DNA of 9,276 bases from Clostridia bacterium. GTDB taxonomy: Bacteria > Bacillota > Clostridia > Christensenellales > Borkfalkiaceae. This document shows, piece after piece, positions 1-6,185 of this stretch. The notes under the pieces are model-generated. The model had not been told where the DNA came from. It searched no databases and saw only the letters and a program-made list of their open reading frames with translations. Location of the stretch: assembly GCA_017421905.1 (NCBI GenBank), contig JAFOHH010000102.1, positions 1 through 9,276 on the forward strand, in the 5' to 3' direction. Position 1 is the stretch's first letter, and every line of letters begins with the position of its first letter. The position numbers and the translations under genes are program-made.

Positions 1-53
1 AATTATTTCGGCTTCTTGGCGAATTACGCGTCGATTTTTCCTTTTCGGTCAAA

Positions 54-305
54 TTATTCGTCGCCCTTTTCGCTTTCTTTCGAGGAAGAACGGTCCTCTT
101 TTTGCGAAAAGGAGGGGTTTTCGGTTTCTTGCTTTTTGGGGTCTACGAGATGCAGCTTAACGCCCAAGGCAAGCGCCCATTTTTTTAGCGGCAAAACGGA
201 AACTGCCCAAAACAATAGCGCGCTAAACGCAACGGCCGCGGCAATGACGATAAGCATTGCGGTATTTTCTTTTAAATATACGGTAAGTGCGGAAAGTATT
301 GCCAT
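54..305 (-). CDS. Small single-span membrane protein, unknown function
   Basis: An 83-residue protein read from the minus strand. The start is the ATG at 305, preceded by an AAGGAGC ribosome binding site about 7 nt away; the frame stays open upstream to 476, but that part overlaps the promoter. Residues 17-40 form one hydrophobic segment (AMLIVIAAAVAFSALLFWAV), followed by a basic patch (KKWALALGVK) and a hydrophilic, Lys/Glu/Ser-rich tail from about residue 55 to the end. This suggests a protein anchored in the cytoplasmic membrane with a charged C-terminal tail, probably cytoplasmic. I do not recognise the family and assign no function. It is transcribed divergently from the FAD-enzyme genes and is the first gene after a strong promoter and long leader. 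An opposite-strand frame over the same DNA has no comparable start signals. Confidence 0.7.
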   Translation of the reverse strand: MAILSALTVYLKENTAMLIVIAAAVAFSALLFWAVSVLPLKKWALALGVKLHLVDPKKQETENPSFSQKEDRSSSKESEKGDE

Positions 306-331
306 AAGGTAGCTCCTTTTTCGGTGATTTT

Positions 332-442
332 CGTAGCGGGTGAAGATCGGGCGTAAGCCGTACTTTTTTACGTTTAGGGGAAGATAGGGCATAGCCTGCA
401 CTTTTTTTATTTTCGGGAGGAAATAGAAAAAGCCAAACTTTT
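332..442 (-). repeat. Imperfect 39-nt tandem repeats in the mRNA leader
   Basis: Two adjacent units, 332-370 and 371-409, share a core that reads on the plus strand GGG(T)GAAGAT, one base, GGGC, a short gap, AGCC, a short gap, then AC and six or more T. A third, more decayed unit at about 414-442 keeps GGG, GAAATA, AGCC and AC-TTTT. On the transcribed minus strand each unit starts with an A-tract, then a short GGC/GCC mini-hairpin, then a pyrimidine-rich run. They fill most of the leader of the small membrane-protein gene. Function is unknown; they could be decayed DNA repeats or repeated protein-binding or RNA elements. This is the main content of the 303-bp gap between 305 and 609. Confidence 0.5.
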
Positions 443-447
443 CTTCT

Positions 448-476
448 ATTTTAAGGTAAAAAATAACGCTTGTCAA
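448..476 (-). promoter_or_regulatory. Sigma-A-type promoter for the small membrane protein
   Basis: On the minus strand a perfect -35 TTGACA (476-471) is followed after exactly 17 bp by a -10 TAAAAT (453-448). Transcription should begin near 441, giving a leader of about 135 nt before the ATG at 305. This is the best promoter match in the window. Confidence 0.75.
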
Positions 477-517
477 GGATTAATTTCCGAAAATTAGGTG
501 CGTAATTATAAAAACTG

Positions 518-526
518 TGGTAAAAT
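518..526 (+). promoter_or_regulatory. Possible extended -10 promoter for the FAD-enzyme operon
   Basis: TGG directly followed by TAAAAT (521-526) fits an extended -10 element. No good -35 is present at the right distance. It would give a leader of about 75 nt before the ATG at 609. It is the only plausible forward promoter seen between 306 and 608. Confidence 0.35.
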
Positions 527-582
527 AGAGAAAGAAAAGGATTCAAACCCTTCTTTTTACAAAAAATTATCAAAAACGCATA

Positions 583-602
583 GCGGCGCAAGCCGCAGGA
601 GG
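583..602 (+). promoter_or_regulatory. GCAA-tetraloop hairpin abutting a ribosome binding site
   Basis: GCGGC (583-587), loop GCAA (588-591) and GCCGC (592-596) form a perfect 5-bp stem with a GNRA tetraloop. It is followed with no gap by AGGAGG (597-602), which lies 6 nt before the ATG at 609. The AGGAGG fixes the start of the downstream gene. The hairpin may tune initiation or mRNA stability; that role is inferred. Confidence 0.4.
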
Positions 603-608
603 CGTAGT

Positions 609-1817
609 ATGAAACAATATCGAGTTATTATCATAGGGGGCGGCGCAAGCGGAATGTTTGCCGCAACCTTGCTAGGAAAAACGCTTGGCGGAGGCGTTGC
701 CGTTGTAGAGCGCAACGACCGCGTGGGCAAAAAGCTGCTTGCCACGGGCAACGGGCAGGGCAATATCGGCAATCGTGATTTTTCTCTTTCGCACTACCGC
801 GGAGAAGAAACTTTGCTTTCTGCGGTATTTTCCCAAGCGCCCCAGCAAAAAAACCTGGCGCACCTGCAAGCGTTGGGCGTTTTGTCCTCCTTTGACGAGC
901 GAGGCAGAATTTACCCCCTCTCTCGGCAGGCATCCTCCGCGCTAGAACTCATCCGCCGCGCCTACCTAAATAGCGGGGTGGAAGAAATCGTAAACGCCGA
1001 GGTTACCGCCGTAAAGCCGAGCGGCAAGGGCTTTGCCGTACACACCAAGGCTGGCGACTTTTTTGCCGAAAAGGTTGTTTTCGCTGCAGGCGGCAAGGCG
1101 GGGAACGGCTTTGGTACGGACGGCTCTGCGTTTGCCCTCGTGCGCGCGATTGGGCATAGCGTAACGCCGCTTTCTCCCTCTCTCGTTGCCTTAAAGGCGG
1201 ATACCGCTTACCTCAAAAACTTAAAGGGCGTGCGAATGGAGGCCGCTTTGTCTTACCGTTGCGGAAAAACGCAATTAGTAGAGCGCGGCGACGTGCTTTT
1301 TACCGATAACGGCGTAAGCGGAGATAGTGCTTTTCGCCTTTCCGCACGCATTCCGCAAGCATTCCCTTTGTCTTGCACCATAGAATTTTTACCCGATATT
1401 GAGAAAGATGCGTTAATTGCCCTTCTTACGGAAAAGGCAAGCGCACAAACTTTTACCGCGCTGGAACTGCTTGTTTCCGTCGTACATAAACAGCTTGCAA
1501 AAAATATTTTGCGCGCCTTAAAGGTGGCGGAAAACGCACCCGCAACCCCTGCGGTGGCGAAAAAGTGCGCCGAGCTGATTAAAAACTTCCCCCTCACCGT
1601 TACGGGTACGGCAGGCTTTGGCGGTGCACAGGTAACCAAGGGTGGCGTTCCGGCAAGCGAGGTAACGCTTAATTTGGAAAGCAAGCTGCAAAAGGGGCTG
1701 TATCTTTGCGGCGAGGCGCTAGACGTAGACGGCGACTGCGGCGGCTATAACCTGCAATGGGCGTTTGCCTCGGCAACGGTAGCGGCGGAAGAAGTGCTAA
1801 AAAGTTTAGGCGTTTAA
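609..1817 (+). CDS. HI0933/BaiN-family FAD-dependent oxidoreductase
   Basis: A 402-residue flavoprotein of the HI0933 (YhiN/BaiN-like) family, cytosolic, expected to use FAD with NAD(P)H; physiological substrates are unsettled for most members. The ATG at 609 was chosen over an in-frame GTG at 498 because AGGAGG lies 6 nt upstream and the Rossmann strand begins at once: GGGASG at residues 10-15, with the FAD-ribose acid E34 ending the second strand. Other family marks are VGKKLLATGNG (39-49), AAGGKAGNGFGTDG mid-protein, a GVSG motif, and the C-terminal GEALDVDGDCGGYNLQWAFASA (from 368) that closes the FAD site. The usual GNGRCN motif is here GNGQGN, an unusual change. Length is normal. It precedes a second FAD enzyme by 34 bp, so the two are probably co-transcribed. 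Family assignment is firm; substrate is unknown. Confidence 0.9.
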   Translation: MKQYRVIIIGGGASGMFAATLLGKTLGGGVAVVERNDRVGKKLLATGNGQGNIGNRDFSLSHYRGEETLLSAVFSQAPQQKNLAHLQALGVLSSFDERGRIYPLSRQASSALELIRRAYLNSGVEEIVNAEVTAVKPSGKGFAVHTKAGDFFAEKVVFAAGGKAGNGFGTDGSAFALVRAIGHSVTPLSPSLVALKADTAYLKNLKGVRMEAALSYRCGKTQLVERGDVLFTDNGVSGDSAFRLSARIPQAFPLSCTIEFLPDIEKDALIALLTEKASAQTFTALELLVSVVHKQLAKNILRALKVAENAPATPAVAKKCAELIKNFPLTVTGTAGFGGAQVTKGGVPASEVTLNLESKLQKGLYLCGEALDVDGDCGGYNLQWAFASATVAAEEVLKSLGV

Positions 1818-1851
1818 GGGCTATCATAACACCAGAAAAAAGGAATACCGT

Positions 1852-3381
1852 ATGGAAAAAATTACCAACCTCGTCTGCCTCCCCGGGCAGGACGTAAAAG
1901 GGGCGGTGGCAAAAAAATTACGCCTTTCGCCCGATAAAATAGGAGAAATCCGCATCTTAAAAAAGTCGATAGACGCGCGCAAAAAGCCGCAAGTAACCTT
2001 CGTTCTCACGGTGGAGGTATACCGCAAGGGAGAAGTCGTGCCGCCGCGCTACGACCTTACCGTTCCCACCGTAAGGTGGCAAGGCGCGCCCGTTGCCGTG
2101 GTGGGCGCAGGACCGTGCGGATTGTTTTGCGCGTTAAAGCTGGCAAAAAGCGGCGTACCCGTATTGCTGTTTGAACGGGGCGACGACGTAGACGCGCGCC
2201 AAAAAGCCGTGCAAGGGTTCGTTAGCACGCGCATATTAGACGAAGAAAGCAACGTGCAGTTTGGCGAGGGCGGCGCAGGCACGTTTTCGGACGGTAAGCT
2301 CAATACGCAAACCAAAAGCCTCTTAATAGAAGAGGTGCTTGCCACCTTCGTATCCTTCGGCGCGCCCGAAGAAATTTTATGGGAAAACAAGCCGCATATC
2401 GGCAGCGATAAACTGCCCGCCGTTGTAAAGGCTATGAGGCAGGAGATTTTACGTTTGGGCGGAAAGGTGTTTTTCCGCACGGCCGTTACCGATTTTACCC
2501 TAAAAAACGGAGCGGTTACGGCAGTTACCGCAGGCGGAAGCACTTACGAGGTTTCCGCGCTTGTTCTTGCTATCGGCCATAGCGCAAGAGATACCTTCCG
2601 CAAGGTTTTCGACAAAGGCTGCGCAATGGAGCAAAAGCCCTTTGCGGTGGGCGTTCGGGTAGAGCATTTACAACGGGAAATCGGCCGCGCGCAGTACGGC
2701 TCGGCAGCAAAAACCCTTCCGCCAGCCGATTATAAGTTAACTGCTCACGTTGGGGATAAGGGCGTGTACTCTTTTTGTATGTGCCCGGGCGGGGAAGTGG
2801 TTGCCGCCGCCTCCGAAAAGAACCGTTTAGTGGTAAACGGTATGAGCAATTACGCACGCAGCGGCGTTAACGCCAACGCGGCACTCGTTGCGCAGGTAGA
2901 CGCGCGCGATTACGGAACGGGCGTGTTTGCAGGGCTTAATTATCAACGCGCGTTAGAAGAGCGTGCCTTTATGCTGGGCGGTGGAAATTATAGTGCCCCC
3001 CTTGCCCGTATGGAGGATTTTCTTGCCCACAAAAAAACCAAAAGGCTGGGCGAAATTGCCCCCACCTACCCCCTTGGCTATACCTTTTCGTCGATGGACG
3101 ACGTTTTGGGGGAAGACCTTGCAAACGTTCTCCGCACGGCGGCGGTGGATATGAATCGCAGGCTAAACGGCTTTACCCATCCCGATGCCCTTTTAACTGC
3201 GGTGGAAACGAGAACGTCCTCTCCCGTCCGCATCTTGCGCGGCGAAAATATGCAATCGCCCTCTGTGAAAGGCTTATACCCGGCAGGGGAAGGCGCAGGC
3301 TACGCAGGCGGCATTACCAGCGCGGCGGTAGACGGATTAAAGGTTGCCGCGGCAATTTTGGCAACCGTTACACCTTCTTAA
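1852..3381 (+). CDS. COG2509-type FAD-dependent dehydrogenase
   Basis: A 509-residue uncharacterised flavoprotein of the COG2509 type (FAD-utilising dehydrogenases), cytosolic. The N-terminal roughly 75 residues form the small domain typical of the family, with ILKKSIDARKKP near 35-46. The FAD-binding Rossmann motif follows (VVGAGPCG, 83-90, with E108 closing the second strand), then the family signature FGEGGAGTFSDGKL (137-150), a Cys-containing VYSFCMCPGGEV stretch, and a C-terminal FAD-closing segment with YPAGEGAGYAGGITSAAVDG. Length and motif order match the family. The start at 1852 has AAAAGGA about 8 nt upstream. It lies in the same orientation, 34 bp after the HI0933-like gene, and is followed by a terminator, so the pair forms a two-gene redox unit. 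Reaction and substrate are not known; homologues are often described only as 'FAD-dependent protein'. Confidence 0.9.
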   Translation: MEKITNLVCLPGQDVKGAVAKKLRLSPDKIGEIRILKKSIDARKKPQVTFVLTVEVYRKGEVVPPRYDLTVPTVRWQGAPVAVVGAGPCGLFCALKLAKSGVPVLLFERGDDVDARQKAVQGFVSTRILDEESNVQFGEGGAGTFSDGKLNTQTKSLLIEEVLATFVSFGAPEEILWENKPHIGSDKLPAVVKAMRQEILRLGGKVFFRTAVTDFTLKNGAVTAVTAGGSTYEVSALVLAIGHSARDTFRKVFDKGCAMEQKPFAVGVRVEHLQREIGRAQYGSAAKTLPPADYKLTAHVGDKGVYSFCMCPGGEVVAAASEKNRLVVNGMSNYARSGVNANAALVAQVDARDYGTGVFAGLNYQRALEERAFMLGGGNYSAPLARMEDFLAHKKTKRLGEIAPTYPLGYTFSSMDDVLGEDLANVLRTAAVDMNRRLNGFTHPDALLTAVETRTSSPVRILRGENMQSPSVKGLYPAGEGAGYAGGITSAAVDGLKVAAAILATVTPS

Positions 3382-3405
3382 CCGAAAAACGTAAAATAAA
3401 ATTGC

Positions 3406-3434
3406 AAAGCCTCCCTATTTAAGGGAGGCTTTTT
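3406..3434 (+). terminator. Intrinsic terminator after the FAD-enzyme pair
   Basis: AAGCCTCCC pairs with GGGAGGCTT around a TATTTAA loop (3416-3422), followed by a run of T to 3434. It separates the two flavoprotein genes from the next operon. Confidence 0.9.
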
Positions 3435-3551
3435 AACCGTTATCTCTACTGGCTGTGTGTGAAATTTTTAAATTTGCAAAACAAAATTCGACAAAAACCG
3501 AGGATATTTGCCAAAAAACTTCAAAATAATTCAAAATTGTTGGGGGAATTC

Positions 3552-3580
3552 TTTACAAATATACGGGCGTATGATAAAAT
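3552..3580 (+). promoter_or_regulatory. Promoter of the DUF1934-to-HAD operon
   Basis: -35 TTTACA (3552-3557), 17-bp spacer, -10 TAAAAT (3575-3580) with an upstream TG (TGA-TAAAAT), so also an extended -10. An AT-rich stretch with TTCAAAAT repeated 10 bp apart (3520-3537) lies just upstream and may act as an UP element. The -10 ends only 6 nt before the ATG at 3587, so the predicted transcription start falls on or next to the start codon. Confidence 0.75.
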
Positions 3581-3586
3581 AAGACT

Positions 3587-4021
3587 ATGAAACAATCAAA
3601 CGAGCAATTAATAGAATATCCCGCCGCCGTGCATTTAACGGTTAACGGGCAAACAAACTGCGTTAGCGGCACTTTGTCGCGCCAAGGAGAGGCAACCATC
3701 GTGCGCTTTGGCGAAATGCAGGGCTTTGCACCCACCAAAACGCAATTTACCGTATGGCCCGACCGTGTGGAAATGCGCAAAACGGGGGAGTTTTCCACCT
3801 GTATTTCCTTTACGCAAGGCGAAAAAACAGCGGTGGAATTGCAAACGGCGATGGGAGCGATTCCCGTAACCGTATTCACCACGCGTTTAGCCGTAAAAAC
3901 GGGGCAGGACTTAGTATTTTTGCGCCTTTCCTATACCCTTTCGGACGGGGTGGAGAATCAAATTTTTTCCGTAACCCTGCGCGCAAGAATGCAAGCCCCT
4001 TCCGCAACGGAGCTGTGTTAG
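3587..4021 (+). CDS. DUF1934 (YwiB-like) beta-barrel protein
   Basis: A 144-residue protein matching the DUF1934/YwiB family, a small calycin-like beta-barrel of unknown biochemical role, cytosolic. Supporting features are the alternating beta-strand pattern, the central KTGEFSTCISFTQGEKTAVEL block (family form: GE-[FY]-ST...F..G..T....) and the following strand MGAIPVTVFTTRLAV, then a closing YTLSDG...FSVTL strand pair. Length is typical. There is no ribosome binding site before the ATG, and the promoter -10 ends 6 nt upstream, so translation is predicted to be leaderless; no better in-frame start exists nearby. It is the first gene of the operon that continues with the MBL hydrolase about 130 bp downstream. 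Family call is good; function is unknown. Confidence 0.8.
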   Translation: MKQSNEQLIEYPAAVHLTVNGQTNCVSGTLSRQGEATIVRFGEMQGFAPTKTQFTVWPDRVEMRKTGEFSTCISFTQGEKTAVELQTAMGAIPVTVFTTRLAVKTGQDLVFLRLSYTLSDGVENQIFSVTLRARMQAPSATELC

Positions 4022-4151
4022 GTAAGCTCCTTCCGCCTTGCGCGGAAAACCCCTACCGCCGCGAATCTTTGTTAAAACACTTCCGCCGCGGAGCACCCCA
4101 AAGCAGAACCTTTCGCATAAGAAAATTCCTTTTAACACGTAGGAGATCGTT

Positions 4152-4796
4152 ATGTTAAGCATTGAATATTTAGGACATTCGGCGTTTTTATTACGCAGCG
4201 AAGAAGGGCGGTTCGTAACCGACCCGTTTGATGAAATCGGCTACGAAATGCCCAAAGTAAAGGCGCAATTCGTTACCGTAAGCCACGGGCACTACGACCA
4301 TTGTAACGCAATGGCGGTGCAAGGGGTAGAAGAGGTGTTTACCGAGGCGTATTCTTATCTTGGCGGCGTGGTAGAAGGGTTTTCTACCTGGCACGACGAT
4401 AAGGGCGGCGCTATTCGCGGCGCAAACACGCTTTTTAAGCTGCGCCTTGGCGGCGTTACCCTTTGCCATATGGGAGATATCGGCGAGCTCCCCACCCCCG
4501 AAATTTTGCAGTTTTTGCACGGGGTGGACGTTTTGCTTATCCCCGTTGGCGGCGTGTATACGATAAACGCGGCAGGTGCTAAAGCGTACGTGGATGCGGT
4601 AAAACCCAAAATCGTAATCCCCATGCATTATTACGATGAGGACTCGACCATCGATATTCACCCCGTAGAAGAATTTTTATCGTTATTCCCCAAGGAGAAG
4701 GTTAGCCTATACGAGGGGAAATATCAAATAGAGGAAGAAGAGTTGCAATCAGGAGCGGCAGAGGCGCAAATCGTCGTTCTTACCAGGAGGAAATAA
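4152..4796 (+). CDS. MBL-fold metal-dependent hydrolase (COG2220 type)
   Basis: A 214-residue metallo-beta-lactamase-fold hydrolase of the UPF0173/UlaG-like (COG2220) group, cytosolic. All metal ligands are visible: SHGHYDH at residues 44-50 (H45, H47, D49, H50), H81 in TWHDDKGG, H106 with D109 in CHMGDIG, and H159 in IVIPMHYYDED. The family's PVGGVYTINA loop lies at 131-140. It should bind two metal ions and hydrolyse an ester, lactone or phosphodiester-type bond; the substrate cannot be inferred. The start has TAGGAGA about 7 nt upstream. A short extension after about residue 190 (EEEELQSGAAEAQ) is acidic and may be disordered. The AGGAGG of the next gene lies within its last codons, and its stop is 3 bp from that gene's ATG, so the two are translationally linked. 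Confidence 0.88.
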   Translation: MLSIEYLGHSAFLLRSEEGRFVTDPFDEIGYEMPKVKAQFVTVSHGHYDHCNAMAVQGVEEVFTEAYSYLGGVVEGFSTWHDDKGGAIRGANTLFKLRLGGVTLCHMGDIGELPTPEILQFLHGVDVLLIPVGGVYTINAAGAKAYVDAVKPKIVIPMHYYDEDSTIDIHPVEEFLSLFPKEKVSLYEGKYQIEEEELQSGAAEAQIVVLTRRK

Positions 4797-4799
4797 ATT

Positions 4800-6185
4800 A
4801 TGGAAAAAAGAATTCCCAAAGAAGAGCGCAGAGCCTATCTCGATACGCTAGATATTCATTCCTTACGCAAAATCGGACAGGCGGTGGGGGTTAAATCGTC
4901 CACCTCTTTGCGCGTGGAAGTGTTAAAGGATAGCATTCTCGCCGTGGAATACGGAGAGGTTGCGCCCCATTTTACCAACCGTGGCAGAAAGCGTAAGGAA
5001 AAGCTGGATCCCGGTAAAAGAGAGGTTTATTTCAAAGATAATCCGCTATCCGATGCGGCGGTAGAGCATATGCGTACCCACGTTTTGGCAACCGCGCACG
5101 ACGGCGGCATTGAAATAGAGGGCGATTACGAGGGCTTTTTAGAGCGCGACGGTTCGGGCTACGTGCTTACCCGTTCCCTCTTAGGAGAGCTCCCCACCCT
5201 TTTAGTTCCTGCAAGCGTGGTACAAAAGTACGATTTAAGAGAGGGCGACTTTGTGCGCTCCACCGTAATTTGCTCGAAGGAAGGCGATTTCGTTTTGGGT
5301 AAAATTATCGCCGTAAACGGCAGGAGAGAGGAGGAGCTTTTAGAAAGAAGAGAGTTTGCCGCTTTAACCTCCGTTTACCCCACCTGCGTTATGTCCCTTG
5401 CCGATAGCAAAGCAATTGCGCAGGGAGAAGAGTGGCTTTCCCTTGCCGACCTCGTTTGTCCGATAGGAAAGGGCTCTCGCGCGGTGCTGTATTCCAAAAA
5501 AACGCGCCCCCTTCTTTCCGCCTTTAAGCGTATGGCAAAAAGCCTGCAAAGAGGTGGTGGACATCTTATCGTATACCTTGTCGATCAGCCGCCCGAGGAG
5601 GTTTCCGCCTTGGCGGAAACGCTTGACTGCACGCTGTTCCATTCCGATTATACCCATACCGACGAGGAGCACGTTCGCCTAACGGAAACGGCGTTTGCAC
5701 ATTGTAAGCGCTTGGTAGAAAGCGGCGAGGACGTAACTTTAATGGTTCACTCCGTAAGCCGCATTGTGCGTGCGTATCGCTCTTATCTTGGGGGCGATGC
5801 CAAGGCCGACGGTGCGGCAATTCACGCCGTTAAAAAATTATTCGGCGCGGCTAGAAATACAAAAAGCGGCGGCAGCTTTACCGTAATTGCCACCGCCAAG
5901 CAAAGCGATAGCCAAATAGACCTGCTTTTACAGGAGGAATTGACTGATTTTTGCAATACGTACGTGGAATTTGACGACGAATGCCCCACCTTGTTCCGCT
6001 TATCCGCAAGCGGTACGGAAAACGCCGATTTACTGATAGGGGAGGATGCCGACCGCTTTGTTTCCCGCTTAAAACGGGCGGTAAAAACGGAGTCGGACGA
6101 AACCTTTTTGCAGCGTACCCTTCAAAAATCTTGTTGCATGCAAGAATTAACGGACGAATTAGAACAATGGATAAAGACCAAGTAA
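4800..6185 (+). CDS. Degenerate Rho-like protein lacking ATPase motifs
   Basis: A 461-residue homologue of transcription terminator Rho. Residues about 15-50 form a Rho N-terminal helical domain (HSLRKIGQAVGVKSSTSLR). Residues about 101-175 are the OB/cold-shock RNA-binding domain, keeping aromatics at the primary RNA site (Y110, F113, Y121) and VPASVVQKYDLREGD. Residues about 190-415 retain the RecA-like framework: PIGKG (221-225), PPEEV (264-268), SRIVRAY (320-326), LFGAARNTKSGGSFTVIATA (347-366), SGT (404-406). Every catalytic element is altered compared with E. coli Rho: PPKAGKT becomes KKTRPLL (233-239), so K184/T185 are lost; DER becomes DQP (262-264), losing E211; LLDSITR becomes MVHSVSR, so D265 is H317; the R-loop KGTGN becomes TDFCN; SGTR becomes SGTE, losing arginine finger R366. 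It should bind RNA but not act as an ATP-driven translocase. The intact frame, AGGAGG and operon position argue against a simple pseudogene. Role unknown; possibly an RNA-binding regulator or a modulator of true Rho. Confidence 0.85.
   Translation: MEKRIPKEERRAYLDTLDIHSLRKIGQAVGVKSSTSLRVEVLKDSILAVEYGEVAPHFTNRGRKRKEKLDPGKREVYFKDNPLSDAAVEHMRTHVLATAHDGGIEIEGDYEGFLERDGSGYVLTRSLLGELPTLLVPASVVQKYDLREGDFVRSTVICSKEGDFVLGKIIAVNGRREEELLERREFAALTSVYPTCVMSLADSKAIAQGEEWLSLADLVCPIGKGSRAVLYSKKTRPLLSAFKRMAKSLQRGGGHLIVYLVDQPPEEVSALAETLDCTLFHSDYTHTDEEHVRLTETAFAHCKRLVESGEDVTLMVHSVSRIVRAYRSYLGGDAKADGAAIHAVKKLFGAARNTKSGGSFTVIATAKQSDSQIDLLLQEELTDFCNTYVEFDDECPTLFRLSASGTENADLLIGEDADRFVSRLKRAVKTESDETFLQRTLQKSCCMQELTDELEQWIKTK

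Noticed and set aside
1..52. A possible downstream minus-strand gene starting with TTG at 52 (17 open codons to the window edge, LTEKEKSTRN...).
   Set aside because: Too short to judge, with a non-ATG start and only a weak, distant purine run as ribosome binding site. It may be real but cannot be supported here.
16..312. A 98-codon plus-strand frame opposite the small membrane protein.
   Set aside because: No ribosome binding site or promoter. The minus-strand gene has AAGGAG, a TTGACA/TAAAAT promoter and a credible membrane segment.
332..409. Guanidine-II (mini-ykkC) riboswitch, suggested by the two tandem hairpin-like units.
   Set aside because: The loops do not carry the ACGR motif and the stems are too short.
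306..476. N-terminal extension of the small membrane protein up to a TTG at 476.
   Set aside because: That TTG is itself part of the -35 box, and transcription should start near 441. No internal start before 305 has a ribosome binding site.
4031..4047. TTCCGC/GCGGAA hairpin after the DUF1934 gene as a terminator.
   Set aside because: It is followed by AAAACCCC and not a T-tract on either strand; at most it is an mRNA structure inside the operon.
4800..6185. Ordinary catalytically active transcription terminator Rho.
   Set aside because: Overall similarity is clear, but the Walker A, catalytic Glu, Walker B, R-loop and arginine-finger positions are all replaced, so a plain Rho label would mislead.
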